A stretch of DNA of 64,000 bases from Nitrospira defluvii (GCA_011525625.1 WYAX01000016.1:266235-330234), one strand, 5' to 3'; shown: positions 42,503 through 54,052, counted from the first letter of the stretch. The notes: generated from the letters alone by a model not told the origin. Made by a program: numbers and translations.

Positions 42503-43054
42503 ATGGAACGCATTTTTGGTCGCCCCATTGTGACGCAAGAGCAGATGCGGACTCGAATCCGTGAACTGGGTCGGCAGATTGCGTCCGACTATGCCGGGAA
42601 GGAATTGGTGCTTGTCGGGGTCCTCAAAGGGGCCTATGCGTTTTATGCCGACCTGGCGCGAGCCATCCGGATACCCATGCGTGTGGAGTTCATCGTGGTC
42701 ACGAGTTATGGCGCGCGGAGGAAAACGTCCGGCAAGGTCAAGCTGGTGTCGGATCTGACAGAACCGATCGCCGGGAAGGATGTCCTGCTGGTGGAAGACA
42801 TCGTCGACTCAGGCCTCACCGTTCAGTATCTGATGAAGACCCTGTCTCGGCGCAAACCTCGATCGCTAAAAGTCTGCACTCTGCTCAGCAAACCGGAACG
42901 GCGATTGGTCGAGGTGGATCTGGAGTATGTGGGGTTCAAAATTCCCAACAAGTTCGTCGTCGGGTATGGGCTTGATTACCGCCAGGAGTATCGGAACCTT
43001 CCGTACCTTGCCGCGCTCGATCAAGGCGACGAAGGGGAGCAAGAGTCTGCGTGA
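42503..43054 (+). CDS. hpt: Hypoxanthine phosphoribosyltransferase
   Basis: A 183-residue type I phosphoribosyltransferase with GVLKGAYAFYADLARAI and the PRPP-binding loop VLLVEDIVDSGLTVQYL near residue 97. It salvages hypoxanthine/guanine. The start ATG 42503 is behind AAAGGAG inside the tilS stop region; tilS-hpt-ftsH is a very common order. Confidence 0.95.
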   Translation: MERIFGRPIVTQEQMRTRIRELGRQIASDYAGKELVLVGVLKGAYAFYADLARAIRIPMRVEFIVVTSYGARRKTSGKVKLVSDLTEPIAGKDVLLVEDIVDSGLTVQYLMKTLSRRKPRSLKVCTLLSKPERRLVEVDLEYVGFKIPNKFVVGYGLDYRQEYRNLPYLAALDQGDEGEQESA

Positions 43055-43142
43055 AAGGTTGTTCCCCTCGCGGAACCTATGGTAACATTCTGCACGATCA
43101 GCTAATTTTTTGGTCTGCCTAATATCCTCAAAGGAGAGGTGG

Positions 43143-44957
43143 ATGAATTCACGGGTAAAGAATTTATTGTTCTGGGTCGTCGTCGGCCTGTTCATGATTC
43201 TGTTGTTCAACTTATTCAGTGTGCCGACTCATGCGCCGGAGGACGAAGTCATATTTAGCGATTTTATGGCCAAGCTGGATAAGGGCGAGGTCATGAAGGT
43301 CACGATCAAGGCCAACCATATCAGCGCGATTTTGAAGGACCAAAGCCGGATCAGGACCTATACGGCCGAATATCCGGAGTTGGTGAAGCATTTGCGTGAG
43401 AAGGATGTCCAGATCGAAGCCCGCCCGCCTGATGAAAGTCCCTGGTATATCACGTTCTTAGTCACGTGGGGACCCTTCATTTTGTTCCTCGGACTGTGGT
43501 TTTTTCTCATGCGCCAGATGCAAATCGGCGGCAACAAGGCGTTGTCCTTCGGGAAGAGCCGCGCGCGCATGTTGACGGAGGAGCGCAAGAAGGTCACATT
43601 CTCAGATGTTGCCGGGATTGAAGAAGCCAAGGAAGAAGTCCTTGAGATCATCGAGTTCTTGAAGGACCCGAGAAAGTTCCAGAAATTGGGCGGTCGAATC
43701 CCCAAGGGCGTCCTGATCGTCGGTCCTCCGGGCACGGGCAAAACCCTGCTGGCCAAGGCGATTGCCGGCGAGGCCGGAGTGCCGTTCTTCAGCATCAGCG
43801 GCTCGGATTTCGTTGAAATGTTCGTCGGCGTCGGAGCGTCACGGGTGCGTGATCTGTTCGAACAAGGGAAAAAACACGCGCCCTGTATTATCTTCATCGA
43901 CGAAATCGACGCCGTCGGTCGGTTGCGGGGTGCGGGTCTTGGTGGCGGCCATGACGAGCGAGAGCAAACCCTGAACCAGTTGCTTGTAGAAATGGATGGG
44001 TTCGACACGACCGAAGGGGTCATCCTAATCGCGGCGACCAACCGGCCCGATGTTCTCGACCCGGCGTTGTTGCGCCCGGGCCGTTTCGATCGCCAGGTCG
44101 TGGTGAATCGGCCGGACTTGCGTGGCCGATCGGAAATTCTGAAAGTCCACACCAAGAAGGTTCCGCTGGCCTCAGATGTGGAACTCGAGAAGATCGCCCG
44201 GGGGACACCTGGGTTCTCTGGCGCCGATCTTGAGAATCTCGTGAACGAGGCCGCGTTGTGGGCGGCCCGGCTGAACAAGAAGGAAGTTGAGTTCATTGAT
44301 TTCGAAATGGCGAAAGACAAGGTCCTCATGGGTGCAGAACGGAAGAGCATGGTCCTCACGGATGAGGAGAAGCGCACCACGGCGTATCATGAGGCCGGCC
44401 ATGCACTCATGGCCAAGCTTTTGCCTGGGACGGATCCAGTTCATAAGGTCACGATTATCCCGCGAGGTCGGGCGCTCGGTGTGACCATGCAGCTTCCCAC
44501 CGATGATCGGCACAACTACTCAAAGGACTTCCTCTACAACAATCTCGCGATTCTCATGGGCGGGCGAGTCGCTGAGGAGTTGGTCCTGCACGATGTCACG
44601 ACCGGAGCGGGAAATGACCTGGAGCGTGCCACAGATCTTGCGAGAAAGATGGTGTGTGAGTGGGGCATGAGCGAAAAACTGGGTCCGTTAACCTTTGGCC
44701 GCAAGGAAGAAGAAATATTCCTTGGTCGGGAAATTGGCTCGAAACGTGACTTCAGTGAGCAGGTTGCGATTGAAATCGATCACGAAGTGAAGCGTCTGGT
44801 CACTGAGAACTACGAGCGTGCGAAACGCATCTTGACAGATAACATGACCAGCCTGAAGGCCCTTGCCGAGGCCTTGCTGGAAAAGGAAGTGTTGGATGCG
44901 TTGGAGATTGATCAGATCCTGATTCAGGGGTCTTCATCACAGACGGTTCCTGCCTAA
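43143..44957 (+). CDS. ftsH: ATP-dependent zinc metalloprotease FtsH
   Basis: A 604-residue membrane-bound AAA protease. Two N-terminal membrane helices (residues 7-25 and about 101-124) flank a small periplasmic domain. The AAA module has Walker A GPPGTGKT, Walker B IIFIDEID and the [11 protein letters not shown] arginine finger. The zinc site is HEAGH in [17 protein letters not shown]. It degrades misfolded membrane proteins and regulators. The ATG at 43143 has GGAGAGGTGG upstream. A hairpin terminator follows. Confidence 0.98.
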   Translation: MNSRVKNLLFWVVVGLFMILLFNLFSVPTHAPEDEVIFSDFMAKLDKGEVMKVTIKANHISAILKDQSRIRTYTAEYPELVKHLREKDVQIEARPPDESPWYITFLVTWGPFILFLGLWFFLMRQMQIGGNKALSFGKSRARMLTEERKKVTFSDVAGIEEAKEEVLEIIEFLKDPRKFQKLGGRIPKGVLIVGPPGTGKTLLAKAIAGEAGVPFFSISGSDFVEMFVGVGASRVRDLFEQGKKHAPCIIFIDEIDAVGRLRGAGLGGGHDEREQTLNQLLVEMDGFDTTEGVILIAATNRPDVLDPALLRPGRFDRQVVVNRPDLRGRSEILKVHTKKVPLASDVELEKIARGTPGFSGADLENLVNEAALWAARLNKKEVEFIDFEMAKDKVLMGAERKSMVLTDEEKRTTAYHEAGHALMAKLLPGTDPVHKVTIIPRGRALGVTMQLPTDDRHNYSKDFLYNNLAILMGGRVAEELVLHDVTTGAGNDLERATDLARKMVCEWGMSEKLGPLTFGRKEEEIFLGREIGSKRDFSEQVAIEIDHEVKRLVTENYERAKRILTDNMTSLKALAEALLEKEVLDALEIDQILIQGSSSQTVPA

Positions 44958-44971
44958 GCTGTACACGACCG

Positions 44972-45008
44972 GCTTCGCAGGGGCCCCGAACCGGGGCTCC
45001 TGCGAAGC
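44972..45008 (+). terminator. Strong hairpin without U-tract behind ftsH
   Basis: GCTTCGCAGGGGCCCC and GGGGCTCCTGCGAAGC pair over 16 positions with one mismatch and a 5-nt loop. There is no T-run behind it, so termination would have to be Rho-assisted, or the structure may instead protect the mRNA end. Confidence 0.5.
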
Positions 45009-45144
45009 AGATGTCTTCCATACGTTTCATGCCAGTGGTTGGGAAAAGGTTGGGTTCGTGTCGTCCTGTGCCTCCCTTTTCCTTCCGTAGCCGGGTCACA
45101 TTGTTCCAAGGCCCGGCTCCTCGCAGTTACTCTACGGACTCGCC

Positions 45145-46041
45145 GTGACCCTCACGAACACAACCTCGCGTAAACCGTTGGTCCTCATGGCCGGCTCTCG
45201 AACCATCACCTTCGACCCTCGGCCGCTCATCATGGGAGTCCTCAATGTGACTCCTGACTCCTTTTCTGATGGGGGTGCCTTCCTAACGGTTGCTCGAGCG
45301 GTCAGCCATGCCAAACAGATGCAGGACGAGGGGGCCGATATCATCGACCTTGGTGCGGAATCGTCGAGGCCGGGTGCACAGCCTATCGACGAACAGGAAG
45401 AGCTGAGCCGACTGATGCCTGTATTGGAAGCCGTGCGTCAGGCAGTGTCGCTTCCCCTGTCTGTCGATACGACGAAGGCTGCCGTGGCCCGTCGTGCGAT
45501 TCAGGCCGGTGCATCCATCGTCAATGATATCTCGGCATTGCGCAGTGATTCCTTGATGGCCGGCCTGGTGGCTGAAACCGGAGTTGCCGTGGTGCTGATG
45601 CATATGCAAGGCACTCCGCGCACCATGCAGCGGGCGCCTCACTATGTGGATGTCGTGGACGAGGTGTGTGCCTTTCTACGGGAACGGATTCAGGCGGCGC
45701 TGGGTGCCGGCATCCAGGCAAGTCAAATCATCCTTGACCCCGGCTTCGGTTTTGGTAAGCTCCAAGAGCATAACCTCCGATTGCTCGCGGAGTTCGACGC
45801 GTTCACGAGGCTGGGGCATCCGGTGTTGGTCGGCGTCTCCCGAAAGCAGTTCATCGGAAACCTGGTCGAGCGACCGGTGCACGAGCGGGGGTACGGAACC
45901 GCCGGCGCGATAGCGGTCGCGGTCCTCAAGGGCGCCCACATCCTTCGTGTGCATGATGTCCGAGCCATGAAAGAAACGGCGTCGGTCGTGTCAGCCATTT
46001 CCCGTCACCTGCGTTCTTCTGTAGAGGTACCCAATGCGTAA
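45145..46041 (+). CDS. folP: Dihydropteroate synthase
   Basis: A 298-residue TIM-barrel enzyme joining pterin pyrophosphate and p-aminobenzoate in folate synthesis. [29 protein letters not shown] and [15 protein letters not shown], then DPGFGFGK, are all present. The GTG at 45145 is used; ATG 45187 ([11 protein letters not shown]) is possible and shorter by 14 residues. Its 3' end overlaps glmM by 8 bp. Confidence 0.96.
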   Translation: MTLTNTTSRKPLVLMAGSRTITFDPRPLIMGVLNVTPDSFSDGGAFLTVARAVSHAKQMQDEGADIIDLGAESSRPGAQPIDEQEELSRLMPVLEAVRQAVSLPLSVDTTKAAVARRAIQAGASIVNDISALRSDSLMAGLVAETGVAVVLMHMQGTPRTMQRAPHYVDVVDEVCAFLRERIQAALGAGIQASQIILDPGFGFGKLQEHNLRLLAEFDAFTRLGHPVLVGVSRKQFIGNLVERPVHERGYGTAGAIAVAVLKGAHILRVHDVRAMKETASVVSAISRHLRSSVEVPNA

Positions 46042-47383
46042 ATTGTTCGGCACAGACGGCGTTCGTGGGGTTGCGAATCTCGAACCCATGACCAGCGAAA
46101 TCGCGATGCAACTCGGGCGCGCTGCCGCCCATATTTTCATGCGGCGGGCGGGTCGGCACCAGGTGGTCATCGGAAAGGATACACGCCTCTCGGGCTACAT
46201 GCTGGAGTCCGCGCTGACGTCGGGTATTTGTTCGATGGGCGTCGATGTGTTGCTCGTCGGTCCCATGCCGACCCCGGCTATTGCGTTTCTTACGAGAAGT
46301 TTGCGGGCAGATGCGGGTGTGGTGATCTCTGCCTCGCACAATCCGTATCAAGACAACGGCATTAAGTTCTTTTCCAATGAAGGCTTCAAACTGCCTGATG
46401 ACGTCGAGGCTCGTATCGAACAGCTGATCGTCTCCGATGAGATCAAACATCTGCGGCCGACGGCGGACGCGATCGGAAAGGCGTATCGGATCGGCGATGC
46501 GGAAGGGCGGTATATCGAATTTGTGAAACGATCGGTTCCCCGCGACCTTGACTTTCAAGGCATCAAATTGGTGGTGGATTGCGCCAACGGTGCGGCGTAC
46601 AAGGTCGCGCCGACGGTGCTGCGCGAGCTCGGGGCGGAAATCGAAGTGATTGCCAGCAGTCCAGACGGCATGAACATCAATGACAAGTGCGGCGCCGTGC
46701 ATCCTGAACGACTGCAGGAGGCGGTGCGGCGCCATGGCGCGCATATCGGGATCGCGCTGGACGGTGACGCGGACCGGGCGATCTTCGTCTGCGAACAGGG
46801 TGAGATCGTTGACGGGGACCATGTCATGGCGGCACTGGGGCTCGATTTGCATGCGCAAGGACGCCTGGCCTCCCAAACCGTGGTGGGCACCGTGATGAGC
46901 AACTTTGGACTTGAGCTCGCTATGAAGCGAGCCGGCATCCAGCTCATGCGAACCCCCGTCGGCGACCGTTACCTCATGGAGCGCATGCTGGCCGACGGCT
47001 ATAACTTCGGCGGAGAGCAATCGGGACATTTTATTTTTCTCGACCACAACACGACCGGTGATGGATTGATCTCCGCCTTGCAGATTCTTTCTCTGATGAA
47101 ACGAACCGGCAAGCCGCTCTCGGAACTGGCGAAGGCCATGACGGCGGTGCCGCAGATTTTGCTTAATGTGAAAGTGAAGCATAAGCCGGACTTGAATCAG
47201 ATCCCGGACATCCAGCAGGCGATCAAGACTGCCGAGGCCACCTTGAACGGGAGTGGCCGGGTGTTGGTGCGGTATTCCGGGACTGAAGCCCTCTTGCGAA
47301 TCATGGTCGAGGGCGAAAGAGATTCCACCATTCGCGAGGTGGCCGATCACCTTGCGAGTATCGTGCGTGCTCGTATCGGCTAA
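46034..47383 (+). CDS. glmM: Phosphoglucosamine mutase
   Basis: A 449-residue alpha-D-phosphohexomutase converting glucosamine-6-P to glucosamine-1-P for UDP-GlcNAc. The phosphoserine loop [17 protein letters not shown] is near residue 99. The metal site is [11 protein letters not shown], the sugar loop [12 protein letters not shown], and the phosphate-binding tail [12 protein letters not shown]. It follows folP in the usual folP-glmM order. Confidence 0.98.
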   Translation: MRKLFGTDGVRGVANLEPMTSEIAMQLGRAAAHIFMRRAGRHQVVIGKDTRLSGYMLESALTSGICSMGVDVLLVGPMPTPAIAFLTRSLRADAGVVISASHNPYQDNGIKFFSNEGFKLPDDVEARIEQLIVSDEIKHLRPTADAIGKAYRIGDAEGRYIEFVKRSVPRDLDFQGIKLVVDCANGAAYKVAPTVLRELGAEIEVIASSPDGMNINDKCGAVHPERLQEAVRRHGAHIGIALDGDADRAIFVCEQGEIVDGDHVMAALGLDLHAQGRLASQTVVGTVMSNFGLELAMKRAGIQLMRTPVGDRYLMERMLADGYNFGGEQSGHFIFLDHNTTGDGLISALQILSLMKRTGKPLSELAKAMTAVPQILLNVKVKHKPDLNQIPDIQQAIKTAEATLNGSGRVLVRYSGTEALLRIMVEGERDSTIREVADHLASIVRARIG

Positions 47384-47409
47384 CGACGGCGTCATGCCGC
47401 AGGCGCCGG

Positions 47410-49941
47410 ATGCTGCCTTCCCTGACGATCACCTTCATCCTTGGGTTGGCTCTCGGTTCCTACTTCCACTACTTTCCCCTCACGAGTGCGATTCTGCTTA
47501 CGGCCTGCGCGGTCGGCACCCTGCTCCTGGAGCAACAGGGGCGAGTCACGGCACGGCAGGGGAGCCTGTGGCTGGCCTGCCTCTGTGCTGGGTGCCTCTA
47601 CTGGATGCTCTGCGGATGGTTCATGCCACACCGTCCGGTGCCGGATCAAACCGGCGCCTTGCCGGCTCGACTCAGCGGCACGATCGTGGACTCCGTCCGC
47701 CATGCACCGGCGCGCCAGACGGCCTTGGTGCAGGTAACGGCCAGCGACGATCCGGACCTGGTCCCGCCGTTTTTGCTGCGTCTCACGTGGCGAGATCCCG
47801 ACCGCGATCTGCACCGCGGCCTGGACATTCGCGTCCGCACCCGAGTGCATGCGCCCGCGGGAACGATCAATCCGAGAGCGTTTGACTACGCGGCCTATCT
47901 GGATCTGCAGGGGGTCGAGGCGGTCGGCACGGTGTCGGGCCCCGGCGCGGTTGAAGTGCTTGCTGCCCAAGAAGCGTCGCTGTTCGCGGCCGGCTCACGG
48001 TTGATCGAAGACTGGCGCAGTCGGGTAAGGGGCGCGGCGGATTCCCTCTCGCAACCCAGCCGTGGACTGTTTCTCAGTTTAACGATCGGGGAGCAGGGGT
48101 TCTTGGAGCCGGAGGTCCGGGAGTGGTTCATGACGACCGGCACGGTACATATTCTCTCAATTTCGGGTTCCCATCTTGGGCTGATTGCGTTGTTGGCCTT
48201 CGCCTTGGTGCGGAAGGCCTGCCTCCTGCTGCCGTCTACGATCCTCCTGGGGCTTTCACGATGGCTCACGCCGACCCGGTTGGCGGCCTTGCTGACAGTG
48301 CTTCCCGTCGGAGGGTATACGCTGCTGGCCGGAGCTGAAACGGCGACCATCCGTTCGTCGATCATGATCATGATCGGGTTATGGACCGTCTGGCTCGGAG
48401 CGCCACAATACCTGCTCCATGCGTTGGCTGCAGCAGCCGGCCTCACCGTGCTGGTACATCCTGGCGCCCTGTATGACATTTCGTTTCAGCTCTCCTACAT
48501 CTCAGTGTGGGTCTTGGCGTTGGCGCTGCGGCGAGAGGTGGGAACAGATGAGTTGCCTCCGCTCCAGCCGTCGAGGGGGGCCCGAATCGTCTTCTGGTTG
48601 CGCGAATCTCTCCGGCTGACGGCATTGGTGACGCTGGCCACTCTGCCGTTGGTGGCCTGCTATTTCAACCAGGTGTCGTGGATGGGTCTCTTCGTCAATG
48701 TGATCATGGTGCCGTTCGTCGGGCTGGTGTTCCTCCCTCTCAGTCTAGTGGCGGCCTTGTGGGTGATTGCGACCCATGCGGACGGACTTCCCGGGGCTGA
48801 CGCCATCGATGTGCTCGGGCGCGGTCTGATCGACGGGACGCATTGGGTGGCCGGTTTGCCGGGCGGAGAGTGGTTTGTGGCGGCGCCGACCGTTCCGATG
48901 ATGACGCTCTTCTATCTACTGGGTTGGGTCTGGTTGTCCGGCCGCCTGGTCGCTGCCACTCCCGTGCTGAGGGGGACGGTGGTGGCCTCTCTCGTCGCGA
49001 TTGTCTTGTGGTGGTTGTGGTCTCCACGTCCGTTCAATCGAGACGGGCATCTACGGGTGACGTTTCTCGACGTGGGGCAGGGGGATAGTGCAGTCATAGA
49101 ATTGCCCCGGGGCGGCGTGGTGTTGATCGATGGCGGGGCCACCTATGAGCGTGTCGATATGGGGCGAAGTGTCGTCGCACCATTTCTGTGGAATCGCGGG
49201 ATTCGGCATGTGGATCACGTCATCGGCACCCATCCGCAACTGGATCATGTCGGTGGGCTGGCCTGGATTCTCAGCCATGTTCAGGTTGCACACTTTTGGA
49301 CGAATGGGGTCACACGACCCGAGGAGTTCTGGCGTAAGATCGAGCGAGCGCTCTTGCAACGAAACGTGTCTGCGACGGTGGCGGAGGAGGGACGGCTGAT
49401 GGTTGAGGATGGCAGCTGTCGCCTGGTTGCGCTGAACCCGGCTCCCTCCCAGGCGCCACGTTCCGGTGGGAAACGCGAGTCGCTGAACAATCTGTCGGTG
49501 GTCACCCAACTGTCCTGTGGAGCGCAACAGATGTTGTTCACCGGGGACGCCGAACGTGAGACGTTGTCAAGACTCTCTCAGGTTGGTTCGCTTGGGCACA
49601 TCACCTTGCTCAAAGTCCCGCATCATGGCGCGAAGAGTTCGCTGGAACGTCGCTGGTTGGAGACGATTCGCCCTGAGGTGGCCGTGGTGTCCGTCGCCCG
49701 ACACAATCCCTATGGGCACCCGGCCGGCGAGGTCCTGGCAGCATACGAAGCGGTACAGGCAGGGCTGTGGCGAACGGATCGGGATGGGGCGGTGTGGGTG
49801 GATGTCGACCCGGCGCAGCAGCAGCAGGCTGTGCATAGTACCAAGGAATGGACGCTTCAGGCGCTCTCCTTGTCCCAGCCCATATGGGCTACTGATCGAG
49901 ACAATTGGCATCGACTGTGGCGACGGTGGAATTGGTTGTAG
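47410..49941 (+). CDS. comEC: DNA internalization competence protein ComEC/Rec2
   Basis: An 843-residue integral membrane protein. Residues 1-215 are the N-terminal membrane helices plus an OB-like domain. Residues about 225-525 form the competence domain with many helices (TGTVHILSISGSHLGLIALL). The C-terminal metallo-beta-lactamase-like domain is present (TFLDVGQGDSAVIELPRGG, then GTHPQLDHVGGL, then LFTGDAE and KVPHHGAKSS). It forms the channel for single-stranded DNA across the inner membrane. A ComEA-like protein is at 58030. The ATG at 47410 is used. Confidence 0.95.
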   Translation: MLPSLTITFILGLALGSYFHYFPLTSAILLTACAVGTLLLEQQGRVTARQGSLWLACLCAGCLYWMLCGWFMPHRPVPDQTGALPARLSGTIVDSVRHAPARQTALVQVTASDDPDLVPPFLLRLTWRDPDRDLHRGLDIRVRTRVHAPAGTINPRAFDYAAYLDLQGVEAVGTVSGPGAVEVLAAQEASLFAAGSRLIEDWRSRVRGAADSLSQPSRGLFLSLTIGEQGFLEPEVREWFMTTGTVHILSISGSHLGLIALLAFALVRKACLLLPSTILLGLSRWLTPTRLAALLTVLPVGGYTLLAGAETATIRSSIMIMIGLWTVWLGAPQYLLHALAAAAGLTVLVHPGALYDISFQLSYISVWVLALALRREVGTDELPPLQPSRGARIVFWLRESLRLTALVTLATLPLVACYFNQVSWMGLFVNVIMVPFVGLVFLPLSLVAALWVIATHADGLPGADAIDVLGRGLIDGTHWVAGLPGGEWFVAAPTVPMMTLFYLLGWVWLSGRLVAATPVLRGTVVASLVAIVLWWLWSPRPFNRDGHLRVTFLDVGQGDSAVIELPRGGVVLIDGGATYERVDMGRSVVAPFLWNRGIRHVDHVIGTHPQLDHVGGLAWILSHVQVAHFWTNGVTRPEEFWRKIERALLQRNVSATVAEEGRLMVEDGSCRLVALNPAPSQAPRSGGKRESLNNLSVVTQLSCGAQQMLFTGDAERETLSRLSQVGSLGHITLLKVPHHGAKSSLERRWLETIRPEVAVVSVARHNPYGHPAGEVLAAYEAVQAGLWRTDRDGAVWVDVDPAQQQQAVHSTKEWTLQALSLSQPIWATDRDNWHRLWRRWNWL

Positions 49942-50226
49942 CGGCATCCACTCTGGAGAACATCTCTGCCTCGCTGCCTGCAATGTCCACCTATCCACTG
50001 TCAATTTTGTCGACAGCCCTTGCCAATCTCTGCCGTAAGTCTTCAATTTTGTGTGGGTGCGTTGCAGCGCCGGCAAGGCATAGCCCATGCAGGCACTGGA
50101 GGTTGTTTCTACATCGTGGGAGCGGCATGAGTCTCACTGGTGTCCGGACGGCCATGGCCGGTCCGACAGGAGGTGGGCGTCGGACCGTCCTCTGGGATGC
50201 ATACGGATACGCAAGGCAGCGAGTCG

Positions 50227-51429
50227 ATGGCAAAGCGATTGTTGTTTCTGGCCTCTGGACCGCCTTCTACTAGACAAGGCGGTGGAGCCGTGCGGATGTT
50301 GCATCTGCTTCGGTTTCTCGGCAGCCGGTTTCCTGTGGATGTGATCGTTCCAGTCAAGGACGCTGCAGAGGAGGTCTCGCACCCTGTGCAGGATGTGTCG
50401 GTCAATGTGACGACAGTCCCGCTCCAAGGCCCTCGTTTACTTGATCGGTTCTGCCGGATCAGTCCCTACTCAAAGGATCGAGCTTTGACTTCGGCAGTCC
50501 AGGAACGACTAGCCAGTGGGGCCTACGCGGCCATCCATGTCGATACGTTGTCCATGATGCCGTATGTACCGGAAGATACGGTGCTTCCGGTCGTGCTGGA
50601 CCTTCGATCCCCTAGTCTGGTGAGCGAGTTTCGCAGACTGCGAGGGGGACAACGTTCAGCCGGTCGGTCGAACCAGCTGATCCGTGCACTGATGTTCCGG
50701 TTGTTCGATCGCTGGTGTTGGCCGACGACCCACTGCGTGACGGTCGCCTCCGAAGAGGACCGCATTCGGTGTGAACGTGCCCATCCAGGGCAACGGGTGT
50801 TGGTGGTTCCGAGCGGCGTCGATTGTCGGACGTTCCGCCCCAAACCTGATCAGGTGATGAGAACACCCCTCTTGCTGTTTACCGGGGACATGGGTGCCGA
50901 GCACAACATCGAGGCTGCGGTCTGTCTGGCGACAGAAGTGTTCCCGGCGATTCGTCGGGAATTTCCCAAATCGGAATTGCGCTTGGTGGGGCGACATCCA
51001 GACGCGCGCGTGGCTCGTTTGGCCGGTCAGGGTATCGTCGTCACCGGGTCGGTGGCGGATCTCCACCTTCATTTGCGCGAAGCTTCCATCTATGTCACCC
51101 CGTATGTCAATGGCGCAGGCACGCGGGCAAGGCTGCTGGAAGCGATGGCCACGGGTCTCCCCATCATCACCACCTCGCAGGGGATCGAAGGGATGAAGGT
51201 GCAGCCGGGTCGAGATGTGTTGGTCGCCGACCAGCCGGGCGATATGATCGAATCGATTCAAACCCTGCTCGCAAGTCAACCGGATCGAGAGCGATTTGGG
51301 CAGGCGGCCCGTCACATGGCTGAGATCTGGTACGACTGGAGTCGCTGTCTGTGGCCACTGGAATCGCTCTACCAACCGTTGATTGCTCCGAGGCAGAGTC
51401 CTCCTGAGTCGACGCCGATGGCCTGCTGA
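50227..51429 (+). CDS. Glycosyltransferase, GT4-like
   Basis: A 400-residue GT-B glycosyltransferase. The N-terminal GGGAVRMLHLLRFLG motif and the C-terminal nucleotide-sugar site (RARLLEAMATGLPIITTSQG near residue 325) fit family 4. It probably transfers a hexose to lipid- or surface-linked acceptors in the cytoplasm. A DegT aminotransferase follows 162 bp later, so it may take part in polysaccharide synthesis. The ATG at 50227 lacks a strong ribosome-binding site. The 285 bp between comEC and this gene hold no feature that I can recognise. Confidence 0.85.
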   Translation: MAKRLLFLASGPPSTRQGGGAVRMLHLLRFLGSRFPVDVIVPVKDAAEEVSHPVQDVSVNVTTVPLQGPRLLDRFCRISPYSKDRALTSAVQERLASGAYAAIHVDTLSMMPYVPEDTVLPVVLDLRSPSLVSEFRRLRGGQRSAGRSNQLIRALMFRLFDRWCWPTTHCVTVASEEDRIRCERAHPGQRVLVVPSGVDCRTFRPKPDQVMRTPLLLFTGDMGAEHNIEAAVCLATEVFPAIRREFPKSELRLVGRHPDARVARLAGQGIVVTGSVADLHLHLREASIYVTPYVNGAGTRARLLEAMATGLPIITTSQGIEGMKVQPGRDVLVADQPGDMIESIQTLLASQPDRERFGQAARHMAEIWYDWSRCLWPLESLYQPLIAPRQSPPESTPMAC

Positions 51430-51591
51430 CGGCCGGATGTCGCGGAATTCGCATGAGTCTGATGCTCTGCATGCACGCGTCTTTCCATGATGCACCAGGG
51501 TGTTGTCTTGTGAGGGGCCTTCCACGTAGAATTTCCCGCCAACACGCGTCGTCGGCATGATAAAAGTCTGTGCGGATGTTGCCCTGACACG

Positions 51592-52659
51592 ATGACGATG
51601 ATTCCCCATTCCAAACCGTTCCTCGGGCAAGAAGAGATTCGCGCCGTCACCGAGGTCCTGCGGTCGGGCCACATCACCGAAGGCCCGGTGGTTGCGCAAT
51701 TCGAGCGGGGCATGGCCGCCTACATCGGCCTGCAGGGGGGCGTCGCTGTGAGTTCCGGCACGGTGGCGCTGGAATTGGCCTTACGTGCCTTGGGGGTCGG
51801 GCATGGCGACAACGTCATTCTCCCCAGTTATGTGTGCTCGGCTCCCTGGTTGGCGGTGCAGCGTGTCGGCGCTCAGGCACGAATCGTCGATATCGATCCG
51901 ACGACCTACAATCTCGATCCGCACAAGGTCCGTAAAGCTCGCACACCCAGGACCCGTGCGGTCATCGTCCCGCATCTGTTCGGCTTGCCTGCGGACCTGA
52001 CGAGTTTGCAATCGCTGGGCATTCCGCTGATCGAAGATTGCGCCCAGACCCTCGGTGCGATGGAGCAGGGACGTGCGGTGGGCACTGTCGGGCTACTGAC
52101 GGTCTGTTCATTTTACGCCACCAAATTGCTCTGTACCGGAGAAGGGGGTATGGTCCTCTCGAACGACGAGGCCTTGCTCGAACGGGTCCGCGAGCTTCGG
52201 GAATATGATCAGGCGCCCTCGCTCAATGCCGCCGCGTTCAACTGTAAGATGACGGATCTTCAAGCCGCAATCGGCGTCGTGCAGCTGAATCAAATCGGGG
52301 AGTTTCTCGAGAAGCGGGCCGCGTTGGCCACGGTGTATAGAGAGCAGCTCCCGGAAGAATTGTTTACGCTCCCCACGGTTCCCGATGGCAGGACCCATGT
52401 CTACTATCGGTTCATCGTCAGACTTCCGAAGGGACTCCAATCGGCGGATGACTTTGCCGGCTACCTGTCGCGTTTGGCACATCGCGGAATCCATTGCCGC
52501 AAACCCGTTTTCCGTCCGCTGCATCGGTATCTGGAATTACCCGATTTCCCCGCAAGCGACGAGGTCGATGCCGCCGCCATCTCCCTGCCGATTCACCCCT
52601 CACTCAACGAAGATGCGGTCAGACAAGTCGCCCAGATTCTTCAAGAGGAACTCCGCTAA
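51592..52659 (+). CDS. DegT/DnrJ/EryC1-family sugar aminotransferase
   Basis: A 355-residue PLP aminotransferase. The PLP lysine is in CSFYATKLLCTGEGGMVL near residue 183, the N-terminal substrate-loop region is IPHSKPFLGQEEI, and the YYRFIVRLP block is near 265. These enzymes aminate keto sugars for LPS, capsule or secondary metabolites. The sugar substrate cannot be told. The preceding glycosyltransferase suggests a shared surface-polysaccharide pathway. Confidence 0.92.
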   Translation: MTMIPHSKPFLGQEEIRAVTEVLRSGHITEGPVVAQFERGMAAYIGLQGGVAVSSGTVALELALRALGVGHGDNVILPSYVCSAPWLAVQRVGAQARIVDIDPTTYNLDPHKVRKARTPRTRAVIVPHLFGLPADLTSLQSLGIPLIEDCAQTLGAMEQGRAVGTVGLLTVCSFYATKLLCTGEGGMVLSNDEALLERVRELREYDQAPSLNAAAFNCKMTDLQAAIGVVQLNQIGEFLEKRAALATVYREQLPEELFTLPTVPDGRTHVYYRFIVRLPKGLQSADDFAGYLSRLAHRGIHCRKPVFRPLHRYLELPDFPASDEVDAAAISLPIHPSLNEDAVRQVAQILQEELR

Positions 52660-52824
52660 GACGAACCGGCGCCTTGCTGTCGTGACACCATCCTCGTGGT
52701 GAACCACCTGGTCCTTTCTGCTCTTGACCCTCGCCCCTGTGATCGGCATGATGAAGCGATCGTGTCATGACACCGCTGGAATCCGGCATCGATTCCTCCC
52801 CCGCTGAGATTGGAGATCCCATTC

Positions 52825-53871
52825 ATGGTGCCTACAGTCGAATGGAAAGACGGCGTCGTTCGTCTCCTGGATCAAAGTCGCTTGCCGACGCAGGTCGAGT
52901 TTCTGGACTGTCGGGATTATCGTGCGGTCGCCCAAGCGATTCGCGAGTTGAAAGTCCGAGGCGCTCCGGCGATCGGGGTAACGGCAGCGATGGGGGTGGC
53001 ACTCGGGGCGCACGGCGTGGCAGCGTCCGACTATGATGCGTTCGCCAAAGCGGTCGGTGAAATCTGTGAGCACTTGGCTCAATCGCGCCCCACGGCGGTC
53101 AATTTGTTTTGGGCCATTGCCCGTATGAAGCGGACACTGGCGACACTGAAGACGCAACCGATCCCGCAGATCAAGGTCGAACTGGTCCGCGAATCGCAGG
53201 CGATCCTGGACGAAGATATTGCGCTATGCAAAGCCATGGGCGCACAGGGGGCTCAGGTGATCGGCGATGGTCAGACGGTGCTCACGCATTGCAATGCCGG
53301 CGCGCTGGCGACGGCCGGATATGGGACGGCGCTGGGTGTGATCCGCGCTGCCTGGGAGCAGGGAAAGAAGATCCGCGTGATCGCGGACGAAACCAGGCCC
53401 GTCCTCCAGGGCGCACGGTTGACCGCCTGGGAACTCATGCAAGACAAGATTCCTGTGACGTTGATTACCGACAATATGGCCGGGAGTCTCATGCGTCAGG
53501 GGAAGATACAGGTCTGTGTGGTGGGGGCGGATCGTATCGCCGCGAACGGCGATGTCGCCAACAAGATCGGCACGTACTCCGTTGCAGTCCTGGCCCGGGC
53601 GCATGGGATTCCGTTTTATGTCGCCGCTCCGTACAGCACGATCGATCTGGCCACCAAGACCGGCGCCGATATTCCCATTGAAGAACGGAATCCGCTCGAA
53701 GTGACGTCGATTCACGGCAGTCACCCTGTCGCCCCGGAGGGCGTGGCCGTCTACAATCCGGCGTTCGATGTGACCCCCGCCGAATTCGTGACCGGCATCA
53801 TCACCGAGCGGGGCATTTTCAAGCCTGGGGATCTCGCCGGTGCGTTTGGTGTGGAGCGGCCGGCGGGCTAG
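52825..53871 (+). CDS. mtnA: S-methyl-5-thioribose-1-phosphate isomerase
   Basis: A 348-residue protein of the eIF2B/MtnA family. [19 protein letters not shown] and [19 protein letters not shown], then [18 protein letters not shown], contain the substrate-binding residues, and Cys in HCNAG is the catalytic cysteine. It is the second step of methionine salvage. The ATG at 52825 has TTGGAG upstream. No other mtn gene is in the window. Confidence 0.95.
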   Translation: MVPTVEWKDGVVRLLDQSRLPTQVEFLDCRDYRAVAQAIRELKVRGAPAIGVTAAMGVALGAHGVAASDYDAFAKAVGEICEHLAQSRPTAVNLFWAIARMKRTLATLKTQPIPQIKVELVRESQAILDEDIALCKAMGAQGAQVIGDGQTVLTHCNAGALATAGYGTALGVIRAAWEQGKKIRVIADETRPVLQGARLTAWELMQDKIPVTLITDNMAGSLMRQGKIQVCVVGADRIAANGDVANKIGTYSVAVLARAHGIPFYVAAPYSTIDLATKTGADIPIEERNPLEVTSIHGSHPVAPEGVAVYNPAFDVTPAEFVTGIITERGIFKPGDLAGAFGVERPAG

Positions 53872-53960
53872 TCCGGCCTCGTCCTGGAATGGCCTGTGCC
53901 GGAGCGAGGTGGCCGCCTCGTCGGCTGCTTGCCGGCAGCAGTCTCTCATAATCCTTTATC

Positions 53961-53990
53961 TTGCCAGCACTTCCGGCGCTTCTTTATAAT
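53961..53990 (+). promoter_or_regulatory. Sigma70-type promoter of ndk
   Basis: TTGCCA, an 18-nt spacer and TATAAT (a perfect -10), 63 bp before the ndk ATG. The -35 box matches four of six bases. Confidence 0.6.
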
Positions 53991-54052
53991 GCCGCTAGTG
54001 TGTCTTGAACACTATTGTTGCGATTTTTTTTAGCGAAGGAGCCTGTCGATCC

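Noticed and set aside
44972..45008. Classical rho-independent terminator behind ftsH
   Set aside because: The stem is strong but no T-run follows, so only a hairpin is claimed.
45926..47395. 489-residue minus-strand ORF opposite glmM
   Set aside because: Antisense to folP/glmM, with no family match by eye.
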